Translations under genes and position numbers: made by a program
NCBI GenBank assembly: GCA_902705825.1
Contig: CACSIL010000050.1
Coordinates: 44,273-108,272 of the forward strand
Length of the DNA stretch: 64,000 nt
DNA from: Halioglobus japonicus
Lineage (GTDB): Bacteria; Pseudomonadota; Gammaproteobacteria; Pseudomonadales; Halieaceae
Direction: 5' to 3'
Notes under the pieces: generated by a model
Seen by the model: only the letters and a program-made list of their open reading frames with translations
What the model was told of the DNA's origin: nothing
Databases searched by the model: none
Shown: positions 53,442-63,508 of the stretch, piece by piece
Layout of the letters: each line of letters opens with the position of its first letter
Position numbering within the stretch: position 1 is the first letter of the stretch

Positions 53442-54977
53442 ATGGCGCCGACAGCACTGAACAGAGAAGAACGCTCTGCGGATAAAAAACCACAACCGGA
53501 TTATGAGGTGGTCGTCATTGGAGGTGGTTTTTCAGGCATCGGTGCGGGTATCAAGTTAAAGAAGGCGGGTATTCATTCATTTACCATACTGGAGCGAGGC
53601 GAAGACGTCGGCGGCGTCTGGAACTTCAATACCTATCCGGGGATAGCCGTAGATATCAGTTCATTCTCCTATTCGTTTTCCTTTGAGCAGAATCCAAATT
53701 GGTCGCGCATGTTCGCGCCAGGGAAAGAACTCAAGGCCTATGCCGACCATTGTGTCGACAAATACGAATTGCATGAGCATTTCAAATTCAATACCAGTGT
53801 TACGAAAACCGAGTTCGATGAAGACAACCATGTATGGACTATCTTTCTTGGTGATGGCAGCAAAATTGTTACCCGTTATATTTTTTCCTGTACAGGTCCT
53901 CTGTCTCAACCAAAGTCCCCCGAGATCAAAGGCCTGAAGGAGTTTACCGGTAAGGTGATGCACCCGGCGAGGTGGGATCATGACTACGATATAAAGAACA
54001 AAAATGTCGCCGTCGTTGGAACCGGAGCAACCTCTGTGCAGTTGGTGCCAACCATAGCGCCGGATGTAGCGCGTCTGGATGTTTATCAGCGCACCCCAAT
54101 CTGGATTCTGCCCAAACCGGACAGGCCCATTAGCAGCAGGGAGAAATTTGCGTTTAACCACATTCCGGGCGCACAATCAGCCGTGCGCATGTTCACCAAT
54201 ATCATGACGGAAATGATAATGGTGATTGGCATCATCTATAACAAGCAGTTCCCGCAGATTATTCGCTATGCCGAGAAAACCTGTCATAAGCACCTGAAGG
54301 CGCAGATCAAAACGCCGGAGTTACGGCAAAAACTCACGCCTGGCTATGGTTTTGGATGCAAGCGACCGAGTATATCGAATAAGTATTTTCCCGCCTTCAA
54401 TCGGGATAATGTCAATCTCATTACGGATGGCATCGAAAGAATTACCACGAACGGGATTGTAACCGCTGACGGCACTGCGCGGGATGTCGATTGCCTGATC
54501 ACCGCTACGGGTTATAAAACCATGGTGAAAGGCAATCTACCTACCTATGAAGCGTACGGTGTTGGCGGATTGGAGTTGGGAAGCTTCTGGGAAGAAAGCA
54601 GGTATCAAGCCTATGAGGGTATTACGGTCCCACGGTTTCCGAATTACTTCACTATTTCCTTCGGGCCGCGCAGTGTCTCGGGCGCTTCATGGTTTTCGAT
54701 TATCGAAGCACACACAACCCATGCCATTCGATGTGTCAAAGAGGCAAGTCGTCGAAACACGACCAGTGTCGAAGTGAAACAAGACGCTCACGATCAGTAC
54801 TATAGAAAAGTACTAAGGCGTGAGAAGAATAATGTGATGTTCAACAACGATTGTGCCGGGGCCAATAGCTATTACTTTGACGACAAGGGTGATGCGGCCT
54901 ATTTGCGGCCCTCATCCGGCCTGGAGATGTGGTGGCAGAGTCGTCATTTTCCTTTCAAGCACTACCAGTTTAAGTAG
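53442..54977 (+). CDS. Flavin-containing (Baeyer-Villiger-type) monooxygenase
   Basis: 511 aa from the ATG at 53442; the frame is open further upstream, but that part lacks sense. FAD motif 'VVVIGGGFSGIGAGIKLKKA' (GxGxxG at 27-32), 'GEDVGGVWNFNTYPGIAVD', NADP motif 'NVAVVGTGATSVQLVPTIA' and the BVMO-like fingerprint 'FTGKVMHPARWDHD'. 'DCLITATGYKT' is the late conserved segment. It would insert oxygen into ketones or oxidise heteroatoms, using NADPH. The SDR gene 34 bp downstream could supply the ketone from an alcohol, a common pairing. Confidence 0.9.
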   Translation: MAPTALNREERSADKKPQPDYEVVVIGGGFSGIGAGIKLKKAGIHSFTILERGEDVGGVWNFNTYPGIAVDISSFSYSFSFEQNPNWSRMFAPGKELKAYADHCVDKYELHEHFKFNTSVTKTEFDEDNHVWTIFLGDGSKIVTRYIFSCTGPLSQPKSPEIKGLKEFTGKVMHPARWDHDYDIKNKNVAVVGTGATSVQLVPTIAPDVARLDVYQRTPIWILPKPDRPISSREKFAFNHIPGAQSAVRMFTNIMTEMIMVIGIIYNKQFPQIIRYAEKTCHKHLKAQIKTPELRQKLTPGYGFGCKRPSISNKYFPAFNRDNVNLITDGIERITTNGIVTADGTARDVDCLITATGYKTMVKGNLPTYEAYGVGGLELGSFWEESRYQAYEGITVPRFPNYFTISFGPRSVSGASWFSIIEAHTTHAIRCVKEASRRNTTSVEVKQDAHDQYYRKVLRREKNNVMFNNDCAGANSYYFDDKGDAAYLRPSSGLEMWWQSRHFPFKHYQFK

Positions 54978-55011
54978 CAGGTTTACCAGCGGTTCAACGG
55001 GGGAGCACGGA

Positions 55012-55809
55012 ATGTCAATGTACAACGGAAAATCGGCCATTGTTACCGGTGGTGCATCGGGAATTGGTAGAAGTCTGTCGAAATTGTTGATAGAACAAGG
55101 TGCGCACGTTTTGATAGCAGACATCTCGGGTGCCGCGAGTGCGGCGCAAGAACTGGGCTGTGAAGGGATCGCGCTGGATGTGACGGATCGGATCGCCGTC
55201 GCGCGATGCGTTGAAGATTTTGCGCAATCGCAAGGCGGACTGGACTATATGTTCAATAATGCTGGAATTCTAGTAGTTGGCGATGCGAAGGCCATGTCCT
55301 ATGAGGATTGGGATAATGTGATCAGCATCAATCTCATGGGTATTGTAAATGGCGTTTATGCCGCTTACGCCATTATGACGGAACAAGGGTATGGGCATAT
55401 TGTGAATACCGGGTCGCTCGCGGGACTGTTACCGTCGCCCACGGCAGTACCTTACTGCACCTCAAAATTTGCAGTGGTCGGACTTACACAATCACTGCGC
55501 GCCGAAGCAAAACGCTACGGTGTAAAGGTGAGTGCGATCTGCCCGGGTTTTGTCAGCACGCCAATGGGTGACAACAGCAAAATGGTTGGCGGAATGGATA
55601 GACAGAAATCACTTGATTCGGTTAATGCAGTTGGTGGTTATATCTCACCGGATGAGCTCGCCCGCAGGGCATTGAAGGGCGTGAGCCGTAATCGAGAGCT
55701 TATTGTTATCCCAACAAAGATCCGCGTTATGGCCAGTATTCTAAGACGATTCCCAGAGCTGGGCTCGTTGGTTACCAATCTCATGGCCAGCGGCATGAAG
55801 CGCGTTTGA
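55012..55809 (+). CDS. Short-chain dehydrogenase/reductase
   Basis: 265 aa from the ATG at 55012 (GGGGGAG upstream); the open frame further 5' overlaps the monooxygenase and is not sense. Complete classical SDR: 'AIVTGGASGIGRSLSK' (TGxxxGxG), 'DYMFNNAGILVVG' (NNAG), catalytic Ser in 'VNTGSLAGLLPSPTA' and 'VPYCTSKFAVVGLTQ' (YxxxK). 'ADISG' after strand 2 suggests NAD preference. The C-terminal extension 'ILRRFPELGSLVTNL' is like that of steroid or long-chain alcohol SDRs. Probably same operon as the monooxygenase. Confidence 0.92.
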   Translation: MSMYNGKSAIVTGGASGIGRSLSKLLIEQGAHVLIADISGAASAAQELGCEGIALDVTDRIAVARCVEDFAQSQGGLDYMFNNAGILVVGDAKAMSYEDWDNVISINLMGIVNGVYAAYAIMTEQGYGHIVNTGSLAGLLPSPTAVPYCTSKFAVVGLTQSLRAEAKRYGVKVSAICPGFVSTPMGDNSKMVGGMDRQKSLDSVNAVGGYISPDELARRALKGVSRNRELIVIPTKIRVMASILRRFPELGSLVTNLMASGMKRV

Positions 55810-56041
55810 AGCCGGCAGGTGAGCCGGCGGAACCCCTTGTCCTGGCCGGGCTCGGCGTCGTGTGAGGCGCTCCCAGATGCATTCTGAGTGGCTGTGGCAA
55901 GCCAGCTGACGTGCCACAAGAAAAATAATACTGAGGCATATTTCTGTAAATGTGGGTGCCATTGATCCAGATGAAGGTTTGACGCGTATCACCGAAAGCG
56001 TCTGACAAAATTCATCCCCACAACAAGCAGGAGCTGGACAT

Positions 56042-57622
56042 ATGATTGTCTGCATGAAGCGTCTACCAAGGTTTAAGCTATTCAGAACACATTTTTGGTC
56101 GGGTATGTTATTGCCATTATTGCTCAGCCTATTTGCGATGAATGTCGCGCAGGCTGAGGAAAAGCCCAATATTCTCATTATCTGGGGTGACGACGTAGGT
56201 TGGTTCAACACCAGTGCATACAACCGCGGGATGATGGGATATCGAACACCCAATATCGACAGTATCGCCTCAGAGGGTGGCCTGTTCACAGACTGGTATG
56301 GGCAGCAGAGTTGCACTGCAGGCCGCGCCGCGTTTATCACCGGGCAGAGCCCGTTTCGTACAGGCCTGTTGAAAGTTGGCTTGCCAGGTGCCAAAGAAGG
56401 CATATCTGAAAAAGACCCCACGCTGGCAGGGCTGCTGAAAAACCACGGTTACATGACGGCGCAATACGGCAAAAATCACCTCGGTGACCTCGACTCTCAT
56501 CTGCCTACCAACCACGGTTTCGACGAGTTTTTTGGCAACTTGTATCACCTGAATGCCGAGGAAGAACCGGAGAGCCCGGATTACCCCAAGGGAGCGGCTT
56601 TCGCCAAGAAATTTGGCCCGCGTGGTGTCATCATGTCGAGCGCGGACGGCACAATCGAGGACACCGGGCCGCTGTCCAGAAAGCGCATGGAAACAGTGGA
56701 TGAGGAAGTGACAGCTGGCGCTATCAACTTCATGGAGCGAGCTGTTAAGGCAGACAAGCCCTTCTTCCTCTGGTGGAACTCCACGCGCATGCATGTGAAC
56801 ACGCATCTGAAGCCTGAATCCGATGGTGTTACAGGGCTTGGCATTTATGCTGACGGTATGGCCGAGCATGACAAGCATGTCGGTGAACTGCTGGCGAAGG
56901 TCGATGCGCTCGGTATCGAGGGCAACACCATCATCATGTACTCTACCGATAATGGTGCCGAGATGTTTACCTGGCCCGACGGCGGTATGTCACCGTTTCG
57001 CAACGAAAAGAATACCAACTGGGAAGGCGGTTATCGCGTTCCTACGATGATCAAGTGGCCTGGCGTGATTAAGCCCGGAACCGTCTACAATGACGTGTTT
57101 TCCCATGAGGACATGCTGCCTACCTTGTTGGCGGCGGCCGGAGAGCCAGACGTCAAGGAAAAACTGCTCAAAGGACATAGCGCGATCGGCCGGAACTACA
57201 AAGTTCATCTGGATGGCTACAATCTAATGCCGTACTTTAGCGGCGAAGTAGAAACAGGGCCGCGGCAGGAGTTTTTCTACTGGACGGATGACGGTCAGCT
57301 CGCAAACCTGCGCTACGGGCGCTGGAAAATGGTGTTCATGGAGCAGCGCGCACACGGCTTTAACGTTTGGCAGGATCCGATGGTAGTACTGCGTCTGCCG
57401 AAACTGTTTGATCTGCGCGGCGACCCGTTTGAGCGAGCAGATGTAGAGGCCGCTCCCTATGACATGTGGCGTTTTGATCGAGCCTATTTGATTTTGCCCG
57501 CGGTAAATTACGTCGCAGAGCATCTGGCCACTTATCAGGAGTTCCCGCCGCGCCAGGAAGCGGGTAGTTTTAATCTCAACAAAGTACTGGAAACCTTGCA
57601 GAGCAACTCGGTCAGCAATTAG
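56042..57622 (+). CDS. Arylsulfatase, periplasmic
   Basis: A 526-aa sulfatase. Signal peptide 'MLLPLLLSLFAMNVAQAEEK' after a short basic start; AGGAG is 10 bases before the first ATG. Core motifs: 'NILIIWGDDVGWFNTSAYN' (Asp50, Asp51), 'YGQQSCTAGRAAFITGQSPF' with Cys91 as the formylglycine precursor (CTAGR, a known non-proline variant), 'MTAQYGKNHLGD' and 'IIMYSTDNGAEMFTWPDGG'. The C-terminal tail 'TYQEFPPRQEAGSFNLNKVL' is shared in style with the partial sulfatase at the right edge ('TYREFPSLQMPASYNLDQVI'), so the two are related. Needs formylglycine-generating enzyme from elsewhere. A strong terminator follows. Confidence 0.92.
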   Translation: MIVCMKRLPRFKLFRTHFWSGMLLPLLLSLFAMNVAQAEEKPNILIIWGDDVGWFNTSAYNRGMMGYRTPNIDSIASEGGLFTDWYGQQSCTAGRAAFITGQSPFRTGLLKVGLPGAKEGISEKDPTLAGLLKNHGYMTAQYGKNHLGDLDSHLPTNHGFDEFFGNLYHLNAEEEPESPDYPKGAAFAKKFGPRGVIMSSADGTIEDTGPLSRKRMETVDEEVTAGAINFMERAVKADKPFFLWWNSTRMHVNTHLKPESDGVTGLGIYADGMAEHDKHVGELLAKVDALGIEGNTIIMYSTDNGAEMFTWPDGGMSPFRNEKNTNWEGGYRVPTMIKWPGVIKPGTVYNDVFSHEDMLPTLLAAAGEPDVKEKLLKGHSAIGRNYKVHLDGYNLMPYFSGEVETGPRQEFFYWTDDGQLANLRYGRWKMVFMEQRAHGFNVWQDPMVVLRLPKLFDLRGDPFERADVEAAPYDMWRFDRAYLILPAVNYVAEHLATYQEFPPRQEAGSFNLNKVLETLQSNSVSN

Positions 57623-57647
57623 AGCTGAAACAACAGGCTGTTGGATC

Positions 57648-57674
57648 AACGGGCGCCACTGGCGCCCGTTTTAC
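57648..57674 (+). terminator. Rho-independent terminator of the arylsulfatase gene
   Basis: AACGGGCGCC and GGCGCCCGTT form a perfect 10-bp stem around ACT, ending in TTTTA, 26 bp after the sulfatase stop. It also rules out the upstream in-frame start of the next gene. Confidence 0.85.
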
Positions 57675-57700
57675 TCGCGGCCTCAGCAAAGGAAAGCGCA

Positions 57701-59404
57701 ATGATGAGTAAATTTGGCAGATTGGCGACAGTCACTTTTCTGCTGTTAGCCAGCGGCCTTGCAGCCCACGCCGGCTCAGCCGATAAACCGAAACTGATCT
57801 TGCAGGTAACCGTGGACCAACTGCGCGGCGATCTCCCAACCCGATATTACGATCGCCTTGGTAAGGCGGGTTTTCGCTATCTGTGGGAATCCGGCATTGT
57901 CTACCCCAACGCTCATCACGGCCATGCCAACACCGAGACGATCGTCGGCCACGCCACTCTGGCAACAGGCACCCACCCTGCCATTCACGGCATGGTGGGT
58001 AATCTATGGTTCGACCGTGAGACGGGTTTTACCACCTACAATGTCGAAGACTCACGCTATCGTCTACTGACCGCTGGTGCAGCTGTCGATGCAGGGACCG
58101 AGATTGATCCAACCCAGCGCGCGGCGCGCAGCGACGGACGCTCGCCGGCGGCGATGCTGGTGACTACATTTGCCGATGAGTTGCGCAGTAATACCGGGGG
58201 CGAAGCCAAGGCTGTCGGCATTTCGGTCAAGGATAGGGGGGCGATTTCAATGGCGGGGCACTCGGGTACGGCTTACTGGTTTTCCAAGGCAGGTGGCGAG
58301 TTCGTCACCAGCAATTATTACCGCGATGAGTATCCTGCGTGGGTGACGCAGTGGAATGATAAACAACTCGTGAAGCGCTATGCGGGAAAGCAGTGGCAGC
58401 TGATGCACGAGCAAGACACCTATCTTTTTGGCGACTCCGATGACCGTGAGTGGGAGGCCGATGTCGGCGGGTTTGGTCGGGTATTTCCACATGAGTATGG
58501 GCCGGGAGATAGCCGGTACTACACAACCTTACTCACCCTGAGCCCGGCGGGAGACGAATTGGTTCTTGATTTCGCCAAGTCGGCGCTGGTGGAGGAGCAG
58601 CTCGGTAAGGATTCAGTCACGGATTACCTGAGCATCAGCTTTTCCTCCACTGACTATGTAGGCCATGTATTTGGGCCATCCAGTCTGGAATCGGAAGATA
58701 ATATCCTGCGCCTTGATCGTACCCTTGAGGAGCTTTTTGCCTTTGTGGACAAGCATGTGGGGCTCGATCACACACTAATCGTACTATCGGCAGACCACGG
58801 CGGCCCGGATGCGCCGGGCTATCTTAACAGCCTGGGTATTCCGGCAGGCTATATCGATCCGGACAGTTGGGACAAGGCCGCAGCGATCTCGCGTATCAAG
58901 GCGAAGTTCAATATCGACGGCCCTCTTATTGAAACGTATGAACACCCCTATCTGTATTTCAGTGCAGAGGTCAGGAACAACAAACAGATAGACCAGCAAG
59001 CGCTTGAAGAGGACGTGGTGGAGGAGCTTTCCAGGTTCCACGGTGTCTCTCTCGCGGTATCGAGCTCGGCTCTACGCCGCGGCAATCTTCCTGATACCGA
59101 TATTTATCGAGCGGTGATCAATAACTTCAATACCAAACGCTCCGGGGATATCTTCGTGGTCTTCGAGCCGAATTGGTTCATCGCTGATTTTGACGGCCTT
59201 ACGGTGGCGTCCACCCACGGCTCGCCGTGGAACTATGACACCCATGTGCCGCTGGTTTTTGCCGGTGTCCACCTGCAGCCAGCGACGATTGAAAGGCAGG
59301 TTGAAACCGTTGATGTTGCGGTAACGCTCGCGGCCTATATGGGTATCAAGCCTCCCTCGGGAGCTGTGGGCCAGGTATTGGAAGAGGTTGTAAGCAGAAA
59401 GTAA
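57701..59404 (+). CDS. PafA-like alkaline phosphatase/phosphodiesterase
   Basis: 567 aa from ATGATG at 57701 with AAAGGAAA upstream, opening a signal peptide (LATVTFLLLASGLAAHAGSA). Alkaline-phosphatase superfamily, PafA/NPP branch: 'QVTVDQLRGDLPTRYYDRL' (Asp39 metal ligand), nucleophile Thr80 in 'HANTETIVGHATLATGTHP', 'SISFSSTDYVGHVFGPSS' and 'IVLSADHGGPDAPGYL' for the metal sites, and 'STHGSPWNYDTHVPLVF' with the final His. A periplasmic monoesterase that releases phosphate from organic esters; it is known to be useful in marine phosphate scavenging. Confidence 0.92.
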   Translation: MMSKFGRLATVTFLLLASGLAAHAGSADKPKLILQVTVDQLRGDLPTRYYDRLGKAGFRYLWESGIVYPNAHHGHANTETIVGHATLATGTHPAIHGMVGNLWFDRETGFTTYNVEDSRYRLLTAGAAVDAGTEIDPTQRAARSDGRSPAAMLVTTFADELRSNTGGEAKAVGISVKDRGAISMAGHSGTAYWFSKAGGEFVTSNYYRDEYPAWVTQWNDKQLVKRYAGKQWQLMHEQDTYLFGDSDDREWEADVGGFGRVFPHEYGPGDSRYYTTLLTLSPAGDELVLDFAKSALVEEQLGKDSVTDYLSISFSSTDYVGHVFGPSSLESEDNILRLDRTLEELFAFVDKHVGLDHTLIVLSADHGGPDAPGYLNSLGIPAGYIDPDSWDKAAAISRIKAKFNIDGPLIETYEHPYLYFSAEVRNNKQIDQQALEEDVVEELSRFHGVSLAVSSSALRRGNLPDTDIYRAVINNFNTKRSGDIFVVFEPNWFIADFDGLTVASTHGSPWNYDTHVPLVFAGVHLQPATIERQVETVDVAVTLAAYMGIKPPSGAVGQVLEEVVSRK

Positions 59405-59769
59405 TGACTGCTACCGCCGGTAGCTTGTGGTAAATGGACATTGCTGAACGGCAATCGTCAGCGACTGTAATTTTTTGGTGACCACTAGAAAAGGGTTTTG
59501 CAAGCTTCTCGCACAATAAATGTAGTACAATAGGCGGTTAATTTGTTGTGATATAAGGTAAAGCGCTTTGTTTACTACGCCGCCATAAGCACTTCCTCCC
59601 AAAAGACACCCCTCTTCGGGTGACTTCTCTGTGCCGGTATCCCGGTTGGCACCAACAATTATTGATACACCAATGCACAATCCGTAGCTATAGCGGAAGG
59701 ACTGGGCTGCCCCATCTTCCTTTCATCGCTGTATGCAGTGTTGTTTGAAAATACATTACAAGGTTTCCT
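59405..59769. other. 365-bp intergenic region before the SulP gene
   Basis: No gene can be supported. A short UUCG-type hairpin (CACCC-ctcttc-GGGTG, near 59607-59622) and AAAGCGCTTT (59562-59571, a 10-bp palindrome) are visible. It presumably contains the SulP-usp promoter. Confidence 0.4.
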
Positions 59770-61257
59770 ATGCTTCAAAAAATGAAACTCGAGTGGCTCT
59801 CCAACATACGCGGAGATGTACTCGCAGGCCTGGTTGTGGCGCTGGCTCTGATTCCCGAGGCCATCGCCTTCTCTATCATTGCCGGTGTTGACCCTAAAGT
59901 GGGTTTGTACGCCTCGTTCTGTATTGCTGTCGTCATTGCGATAGTAGGCGGGCGTCCAGGCATGATTTCCGCCGCAACGGGAGCCATGGCCTTACTCATG
60001 GTCACATTGGTCAAAGACCATGGCTTGCAATACCTGCTGGCGGCAACACTGTTAACCGGTGTATTTCAAATTGTAGCCGGGTATTTGAAGCTGGGAGGCC
60101 TGATGCGTTTTGTTTCCCGCTCAGTGGTGACCGGTTTCGTGAATGCACTTGCTATCCTTATCTTCATGGCACAGTTACCCGAATTAACCAACGCCACTTG
60201 GCACGTGTATGCGATGACCGCAGCGGGGCTGGGCATTATCTATCTGTTCCCCTATTTCCCTGTCATAGGCAAAACGGTCCCCTCGCCATTGGTTTGTATC
60301 GTGGTGCTGACAGCTGTGGCGCTGTTTCTGGGGCTGGACATCCGTACTGTGGGAGACATGGGGCAATTACCCGATACCCTGCCCGTATTCCTCTGGCCTG
60401 AGGTGCCCCTCAATCTCGACACATTGATGATTATTCTGCCCTATTCAATCGCGCTGGCCGTTGTCGGATTACTTGAATCCATGATGACAGCAACCATTGT
60501 TGATGACCTGACAGATACTAAAAGTGACCGGAACCAGGAGTGTAAGGGGCAGGGTATCGCGAATATTGGTGCTGGCTTGATGGGTGGTATGGCGGGCTGC
60601 GCGATGATCGGTCAGTCCATTATCAATGTAAAATCCGGTGGTAGAGGGCGCCTGTCAACGTTTCTGGCGGGTGTGTTTTTGATCATCATGATTGTTTTTC
60701 TTGATGACTGGCTAAAACAGATTCCGATGGCAGCACTGGTTGCGGTAATGGTCATGGTTTCAATAGGAACCTTCTCCTGGAGCTCAATCAGAGATCTGAA
60801 GAAAAACCCGCTTTCAAGCAATATTGTTATGATCGCGACGGTTATCGTTGTGGTTGCAACGCACAACCTGGCCCTTGGTGTCCTGGTTGGTGTGCTGTTG
60901 GCAACGCTGTTCTTTGCCAACAAGATTGGCCGGTTTATGGTTGTTAAGCCAGAGCAAATCGATGGGGATGTGCGTGTTTATCAGGTGGCCGGTCAGGTTT
61001 TCTTTGCGTCATCTGAGCAATTTATAGAGTCTTTTGACTTCAAGGAAGCGGTGGATAAAGTTGTTATCGACCTGACACATGCGCATTTTTGGGATATCAC
61101 TGCTGTATCCTCTCTTGATAAAGTGGTGATCAGGTTCCGGCGAGAAGGTGCTGAGGTAGAGGTTATCGGAATGAGTGAAGCTACCGAGACGATCGTCGAC
61201 AAATTCGGAGTCCATAATGATGCCGGTGAAGTTGAAAAACTGATGGCCGGACACTAA
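59770..61257 (+). CDS. SulP-family anion transporter with STAS domain
   Basis: A 495-aa protein. Helices 1-3 contain '[20 protein letters not shown]' and '[16 protein letters not shown]', the SulP signature; '[15 protein letters not shown]' follows. '[11 protein letters not shown]' and '[20 protein letters not shown]' are also conserved. A C-terminal STAS domain begins about residue 395 ('[17 protein letters not shown]', '[20 protein letters not shown]'). SulP proteins carry sulfate, bicarbonate or other anions. The next gene, 10 bp downstream, is a universal stress protein, an association seen for bicarbonate-type members, so sulfate is not certain. Confidence 0.92.
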   Translation: MLQKMKLEWLSNIRGDVLAGLVVALALIPEAIAFSIIAGVDPKVGLYASFCIAVVIAIVGGRPGMISAATGAMALLMVTLVKDHGLQYLLAATLLTGVFQIVAGYLKLGGLMRFVSRSVVTGFVNALAILIFMAQLPELTNATWHVYAMTAAGLGIIYLFPYFPVIGKTVPSPLVCIVVLTAVALFLGLDIRTVGDMGQLPDTLPVFLWPEVPLNLDTLMIILPYSIALAVVGLLESMMTATIVDDLTDTKSDRNQECKGQGIANIGAGLMGGMAGCAMIGQSIINVKSGGRGRLSTFLAGVFLIIMIVFLDDWLKQIPMAALVAVMVMVSIGTFSWSSIRDLKKNPLSSNIVMIATVIVVVATHNLALGVLVGVLLATLFFANKIGRFMVVKPEQIDGDVRVYQVAGQVFFASSEQFIESFDFKEAVDKVVIDLTHAHFWDITAVSSLDKVVIRFRREGAEVEVIGMSEATETIVDKFGVHNDAGEVEKLMAGH

Positions 61258-61267
61258 GGGGATAGCA

Positions 61268-62119
61268 ATGAAAAAAATAATTACATGTGTGGACGGCTCA
61301 GCTTACTCCGATGCTGTATGTAATGCTGGCATATGGGCGGCCAGGAAGCTCGATAAGGCTATTCTTTTTTTGCATGCTATTGAAAAGAAAAATACCGCCG
61401 AAATAGAGGATTTAAGCGGTGCTATCGGGCTCGGCGCGCGTTCCTCTCTGCTGCATGAGATGGCTTCATTGGATGAGAAAAGAAGTAAGCTGGCATTGGA
61501 GGTTGGCAAGGAAATGCTCGGCCATGCCTGCGATTTGGCCGCCGAGAGGGGCTGTGAGGTGATCGAGAAGACCCAGCGACATAGCGATATTGTAGAAGCA
61601 ATATGCGATCTGGAGTCCGATGCGCGTCTGGTTGTGATCGGTCGTTCAGGCGAAAGTCACGGACAAAATTTCAAAGCCCTGGGCTCGCATATAGAACAAA
61701 TCATTCGACAGGTTCATACCCCCGTTCTTATCGCCAACAAAGACTTTTCCGAGCCCAAGAGCTTCATGCTGGCCTATGACGGCCGAGCGACGGCCGACAA
61801 GGCCGTGAAACGGATCATTGATGGCGGGTTACTTCACAATATGGTCTGTCATCTGGTAACCGTAAAAAACAGCCAAAGCGGCTTAATGGATAAATTCAAA
61901 CACACTGAAAAGCTACTGGTTGAGAGTGGCTTTGAAGTGCGCTCCAGTTTTCTGGAAGGGAATATTTTCAGTGCGTTGACAGAATATAAAGCCAACAATG
62001 AAGTAGAAATGCTCGTCATGGGTGCTTTTTCGCACTCCAAACTTGCCAAAGCATTTTTGGGCAGTAATACACTGAAAATGATAGAGAACACGCATCTGCC
62101 ACTTATTATCTTGCGGTAG
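61268..62119 (+). CDS. Tandem universal stress protein (UspA family)
   Basis: A 283-aa protein of two Usp domains: the first starts 'MKKIITCVDGSAYSDAVCNA' and ends 'RQVHTPVLIANKDF'; the second runs from 'SFMLAYDGRATADKAVKRII' to 'VMGAFSHSKLAKAFLGSNTL' and 'THLPLIILR'. The G-x2-G-x9-G ATP loop is only partly present ('IGRSGESHGQNFKALGSHIE' in domain 1), so nucleotide binding may be limited. Probably co-transcribed with the SulP transporter and may modulate it. Confidence 0.92.
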   Translation: MKKIITCVDGSAYSDAVCNAGIWAARKLDKAILFLHAIEKKNTAEIEDLSGAIGLGARSSLLHEMASLDEKRSKLALEVGKEMLGHACDLAAERGCEVIEKTQRHSDIVEAICDLESDARLVVIGRSGESHGQNFKALGSHIEQIIRQVHTPVLIANKDFSEPKSFMLAYDGRATADKAVKRIIDGGLLHNMVCHLVTVKNSQSGLMDKFKHTEKLLVESGFEVRSSFLEGNIFSALTEYKANNEVEMLVMGAFSHSKLAKAFLGSNTLKMIENTHLPLIILR

Positions 62120-62248
62120 ATGTTTTTCCATTATCAGAGCAAGGCATATTCGTATGAACTGCTGTTTGCACTTGCGAGCGAGCATTGCACAGCCTCGCTT
62201 TCCGACTTAGAACAGCCAGCAGTCGCTGAGCTGTCACCGGCTACACAT

Positions 62249-62273
62249 CGCGGGTGAGGTGAAAACACCCGCG
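62249..62273. terminator. Hairpin between convergent usp and HAD genes
   Basis: CGCGGGTG (62249-62256) and CACCCGCG (62266-62273) form a perfect 8-bp GC-rich stem with a loop containing GAAAA. No T run on either side, so termination is inferred from the convergent position. Confidence 0.45.
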
Positions 62274-62350
62274 TGCTTCGAGTATGATCGACTGCTTAAA
62301 GCAGCTGCAACCATACAACAATAGGCTGTGAGCCAGCCTCCGTCGAGCGT

Positions 62351-63397
62351 CTAATCTTCTAGCTCGAACGGGAATATAACCTTCCAATCCGTTTTCATAT
62401 TGACAAGAATCCAGCCGCTGGCTGCAGCCTCATCCAGCCCTTTATCCAATTTACCAACATGACTGTTACGATCATAGGCGTATTCACGGACGGCGTCGGT
62501 GTGGTGCAACAGCAGGCCCAGGCTGCGGCCTTCGCCTGCCTTGGTGTACTGAAGCATCTCGATATCGCCATCGGAGTTGCCAAAGGCGAGGATTGGGCGC
62601 TGCCCGATGTGCTGATAGATGCCCACTGGTTTGCCTGCCTTGTCATCGATAAAGTTGATTTTGGGCATACGCACGAGTGCCGGTTTCCCATCCTTCATCT
62701 GGAACTCACTCACGACGCTTGAGCCCACGACTTGATTGGGTGGAATACCGTAGGCTTTTTCCGTCATGGGGCGCATAAACTGGATGCCGCCACCCGAGAC
62801 AATATAGGTTTTAAAACCGTTCGCTCGCAAATATTCCAGTAACTCCAGTTGTGGTTGGTAAACCAGTTCCGGGTAGGTGTGCTTGAATCGATCATTTTTT
62901 GCCGTCGCCAGCCAGGCCGCAGCCTCCTGCTCGAATTCGGGGGCGGTCATGCCGGAGTGAGTGGCCATCATGATTTCCATCAGGCCTTTCATGCCGGTCG
63001 CGCCCAGTGCTTCCATATCATTGTCCAGTACGGCCTTGAATGGCATCGTGGTTTTCCACTCTGGGTGCTGGGGTGCGAGTTCATGCACACGGGTAAACGC
63101 AAACCGCAATTGTGTATAGATAGGGTATTCAAGCCACAGCGTGCCGTCGTTATCAAAGGTTGCGACACGGTTGGATGGTGCCACGAAATCCTTGCCGCCC
63201 GGCTCTGTGACCGCTTGCACGAATTCGGTCAGGGTGGATTTAATCGCGCCCTCAGACCAGGACGGTAGAGGGTCTGTGGCTGCTGCGCTGTGTGCTGACG
63301 ACAGGACAAACAGCAAGCTCCCCAGAAGAAGTCCTGCGGCTTGCGCCATTCGTTTGCCACGGCCGCCAAGTCGATGTTTAAAGTTTATTAGGCTCAT
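62351..63397 (-). CDS. Periplasmic HAD-family phosphatase
   Basis: A 348-aa protein with a signal peptide (GLLLGSLLFVLSSAHSAAA). HAD motif I is 'VATFDNDGTLWLEY' (nucleophile Asp and second Asp), motif II 'TYIVSGGGIQFM', motif III Lys near 'KTYGIPPNQ'-region and motif IV 'ILAFGNSDGDIEML'. SerB-like cap between I and II. A haloacid-dehalogenase phosphomonoesterase acting in the periplasm, in line with the neighbouring PafA and sulfatase genes. GGAGAG precedes the first ATG. Confidence 0.88.
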   Translation of the reverse strand: MSLINFKHRLGGRGKRMAQAAGLLLGSLLFVLSSAHSAAATDPLPSWSEGAIKSTLTEFVQAVTEPGGKDFVAPSNRVATFDNDGTLWLEYPIYTQLRFAFTRVHELAPQHPEWKTTMPFKAVLDNDMEALGATGMKGLMEIMMATHSGMTAPEFEQEAAAWLATAKNDRFKHTYPELVYQPQLELLEYLRANGFKTYIVSGGGIQFMRPMTEKAYGIPPNQVVGSSVVSEFQMKDGKPALVRMPKINFIDDKAGKPVGIYQHIGQRPILAFGNSDGDIEMLQYTKAGEGRSLGLLLHHTDAVREYAYDRNSHVGKLDKGLDEAAASGWILVNMKTDWKVIFPFELED

Positions 63398-63442
63398 TGC
63401 TAAGCTCTCCGTATCCAGTTTAATGAATCATCATGATCCAAC

Positions 63443-63474
63443 AAAAAAAACGGGCACCTTTTCGGGGCGCCCGC
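63443..63474 (-). terminator. Rho-independent terminator of the right-edge sulfatase
   Basis: On the minus strand, GCGGGCGCC pairs with GGTGCCCG (one G-T) around a CCGAAAA loop and is followed by TTTTTTTT. It lies 35 bp after the sulfatase stop and separates it from the HAD phosphatase gene. Confidence 0.85.
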
Positions 63475-63508
63475 TGACAAACATCATACGTTACGTATGA
63501 CGCCCCGC

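Noticed and set aside
57641-57700. Upstream start for the PafA-like gene
   Set aside because: It would translate through the sulfatase terminator hairpin and hide the signal peptide.
59411-59680. 89-aa ORF on the minus strand
   Set aside because: No ribosome site or recognisable domain; Cys/Ile-rich chance frame in an AT-richer gap.
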